A DNA stretch of 6,661 nt from Thermoleophilia bacterium (lineage in GTDB: Bacteria; Actinomycetota; Thermoleophilia; Gaiellales; SKUG01). The stretch's first letter is position 1. Each line of letters opens with the position of its first letter. Positions 5,342-6,661 of the stretch are shown here, piece after piece. The DNA lies in assembly GCA_020438525.1 (NCBI GenBank), contig JAGQUL010000307.1, positions 1-6,661 of the forward strand. The letters are read 5' to 3'. Both the position numbers and the translations under genes were made by a program. The notes below the pieces were generated by a model that was not told the DNA's origin, did not search any database, and saw nothing but the letters and a program-made list of their open reading frames with translations.

Positions 5342-6502
5342 GTCACCTGTGGTGGTGCGAGCTTCGAGGCGCGGTGCCAGCTCGTCGGCAAGCTGGTGCA
5401 TCCCGATCGGTGACGGATGCGTCGCATCCAGCCAGTTGATCGTGTCGTCGTCGATGCAATGGGAGCAGTCGACGACGATCGCGCGACCGTTCGCGGCCAC
5501 GTCGTCGAGCAGCGCGAGCACCGCCTCGTGCCGGTCGCTGCGACCGAGTGCGTCGAGCACGTCGAGCGCCGGATGGCCCGGCGTGACGTAGAGCAGCGGC
5601 GGCGGGCCGCCCGATTCGCGAGCGATCCGTACGAGCGCGCGCAGGTCGTCGACCGCCTCGTCGTCGAGCCGTGCACCGTTGTTCCGGTACGTCGTCCGGT
5701 ACTCCTCGACGTTGTCCTGGATGTTGCGAGGAGTGTCGGCGAGCAGGCGCTGGCGACGAGGACCGTCCTGCTCGTAGGCGCGATCGGAGCGCGGCACCCC
5801 GCGCGCGGTGAAGTCTCCGATCGCGACGGGCTCGCCGCCGATGTCGTCGTGTGGCGTGCCTGCAGCGATTCGCTGGCGAAGCGACGCGATCGATGCGCGC
5901 AGGATCTGGGCCGATACGAGCAGGTGCCCCACGCGCGCGACCTCGTCGGCCTGTGACGCGGCGTTGCCGCCGCCGGCCTCGAGCCGCGCGACCCGCTCGA
6001 CCTGCGGCACGGCGAGGAATCCGGAACCGTGGAGCGAGCTGTCGCGGAACTGCTCGATGTCGACGCCCACCACGAGCTGCGGGTATCGGGCGCTGCCTGG
6101 GCCGGCCGTCTCGCGCGTGTCATCGTGCTTGATCCGATCGGCGAGCCAGGCGGCGAACACGCGTGCCTCGAACAGGTCGCCGCCCACGACCGCAGCGTTG
6201 AATCCGTCGGGCCGGCCGAGCCACGCAGGATCGAGCTTCTTGGACCGGGAGGAGCCGAGCACCACGGTGTCGGGCGTGTTCGGATCGCCGTCGCGCAGCA
6301 ACCGATCGAGCAGCTCGACCTTGGCCGTGCGATCACGCGGGCCGGCGGCGATCGGCTCGAGCACGCCGGTTCCGAGCTGCGCCGTGGGATCCACCACGAG
6401 GTTGAAGGCCGCGATCGCGCCGACGGCAGTCGTCGTCAGCACCAGCACCAGCCACGCCCACGCGCGCGTGCTGATCGATCCCTGGTGTGTCGATTGCGAC
6501 AT
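5339..6502 (-). CDS. Membrane-anchored SGNH-hydrolase-like protein (DltD/AlgJ-like arrangement)
   Basis: The protein has 387 residues. One N-terminal membrane segment (about 14-36) ends in FNLVVDPT, like the 'N..vDP' junction seen in anchored DltD/AlgJ-type proteins, so the bulk should lie outside the cell. SGNH signatures follow: VVLGSSRS (80-87), block I with Ser85 at the GDS-serine place; a helix region FNAAVVGGDLFEAR (101-114); VVGVDIEQF (144-152); LLYVTPGHP (303-311); and DATHP (359-363), matching the DxxH block with Asp359 and His362. Such proteins transfer or remove acyl groups on envelope polymers, often with an MBOAT acyltransferase; none lies in this window. ATG 6502 is chosen over ATG 6544 because a TATCGT -10-like hexamer lies eight bases upstream and the longer form adds 14 unremarkable residues. 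The SGNH assignment is fairly firm; the acyl-transfer role is inferred. Confidence 0.82.
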   Translation of the reverse strand: MSQSTHQGSISTRAWAWLVLVLTTTAVGAIAAFNLVVDPTAQLGTGVLEPIAAGPRDRTAKVELLDRLLRDGDPNTPDTVVLGSSRSKKLDPAWLGRPDGFNAAVVGGDLFEARVFAAWLADRIKHDDTRETAGPGSARYPQLVVGVDIEQFRDSSLHGSGFLAVPQVERVARLEAGGGNAASQADEVARVGHLLVSAQILRASIASLRQRIAAGTPHDDIGGEPVAIGDFTARGVPRSDRAYEQDGPRRQRLLADTPRNIQDNVEEYRTTYRNNGARLDDEAVDDLRALVRIARESGGPPPLLYVTPGHPALDVLDALGRSDRHEAVLALLDDVAANGRAIVVDCSHCIDDDTINWLDATHPSPIGMHQLADELAPRLEARTTTGD

Positions 6503-6510
6503 CCTCGTGA

Positions 6511-6516
6511 ACGATA
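6511..6516 (-). promoter_or_regulatory. Possible -10 element (TATCGT) before the SGNH gene
   Basis: On the minus strand these bases read TATCGT, of the TAnnnT form, and end eight bases before ATG 6502. The spacing suits a leaderless or nearly leaderless mRNA. GAGG directly touches the ATG, too close to act as a Shine-Dalgarno. No -35 is evident. Confidence 0.4.
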
Positions 6517-6574
6517 CAGCCAGAGCGCGTGCAGCCGCTGGCATCCGTGGCGTCCAGCACGCAGGCTTCCTCCG

Positions 6575-6612
6575 CCGCGATCCGCTCGCGCATCCGCGAT
6601 CCGCTCGCGCAT
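6575..6612. repeat. Perfect 19-bp tandem duplication
   Basis: CCGCGATCCGCTCGCGCAT occurs twice head to tail (6575-6593 and 6594-6612), and CCG at 6613-6615 begins a third copy. Each unit has a small internal inverted repeat (GCGA/TCGC). It lies about 73-110 bp upstream of ATG 6502, outside any convincing gene, so it may affect the upstream region of the SGNH gene. Confidence 0.8.
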
Positions 6613-6661
6613 CCGAACTGGTTCGGGAAAGTGTTGCTGGGCGACAGTCAATCGAACCAGT
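6613..6661. repeat. Inverted repeats at the right edge
   Basis: CCGAAC/GTTCGG (6613-6618/6621-6626) form a compact dyad with a 2-bp centre. Within it, ACTGGTTCG (6617-6625) recurs inverted as CGAACCAGT at 6653-6661, a 9-bp match with 27 bp between. The second arm reaches the window edge, so the repeat may continue. It could be a regulatory site or the 3' boundary of a neighbouring gene. Confidence 0.5.

Noticed and set aside
6613..6626. LexA (SOS) box from the CGAAC/GTTCG dyad
   Set aside because: The actinobacterial LexA site needs four bases between CGAAC and GTTCG; here there are two.
6436..6651. Short minus-strand gene overlapping the SGNH start
   Set aside because: Its product is compositionally biased, it overlaps the N-terminal coding region of the SGNH gene, and it passes through the 19-bp tandem repeat, which would shift its frame between copies.

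Overview
The window looks like chromosomal DNA from a high-GC actinobacterium. Codons in every called gene end mostly in G or C. One start (3576) has a -10-like TACAGT placed as in leaderless actinobacterial genes, and a second (6502) has a similar but looser arrangement. The two large proteins have the alanine- and arginine-rich style of deep-branching actinobacteria. Thermoleophilia or Acidimicrobiia would fit, but nothing here fixes the class. No tRNA, rRNA, CRISPR array, transposase or phage gene was seen.

Layout from left to right. (1) The 5' end of a leftward gene (1-209, minus) is cut off by the window edge. (2) A 173-bp divergent intergenic region (210-382) holds a cluster of palindromes that look like an operator. 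(3) A 1051-residue polytopic membrane protein (383-3538, plus) has a GT-C-like membrane half and a large, disulfide-capable outer half. (4) After a 37-bp gap comes a secreted alpha/beta-hydrolase esterase (3576-4559, plus). (5) A 350-bp gene-free region (4560-4909) is rich in RNA hairpins: a terminator-like one just after the esterase, a 13-bp one in the middle, a possible pseudoknot, and a hairpin four bases from the next Shine-Dalgarno. (6) A small uncharacterised protein follows (4910-5338, plus). (7) Converging on it is a membrane-anchored SGNH-hydrolase-like protein (5339-6502, minus); the two stop codons abut as TGATCA. (8) The right edge (6503-6661) is non-coding, with a 19-bp tandem duplication and an inverted repeat.

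Three of the five genes make proteins predicted to act at or outside the membrane: a GT-C-like integral protein, a secreted serine esterase and an anchored SGNH protein. The simplest joint reading is envelope glycan synthesis plus ester (for example acetyl) tailoring. This is inference from fold and location; no substrate can be read from the sequence. The parts most likely to be undescribed are the structured leader before the 142-residue protein, the paired palindromes in the divergent promoter region, and the large membrane protein itself.
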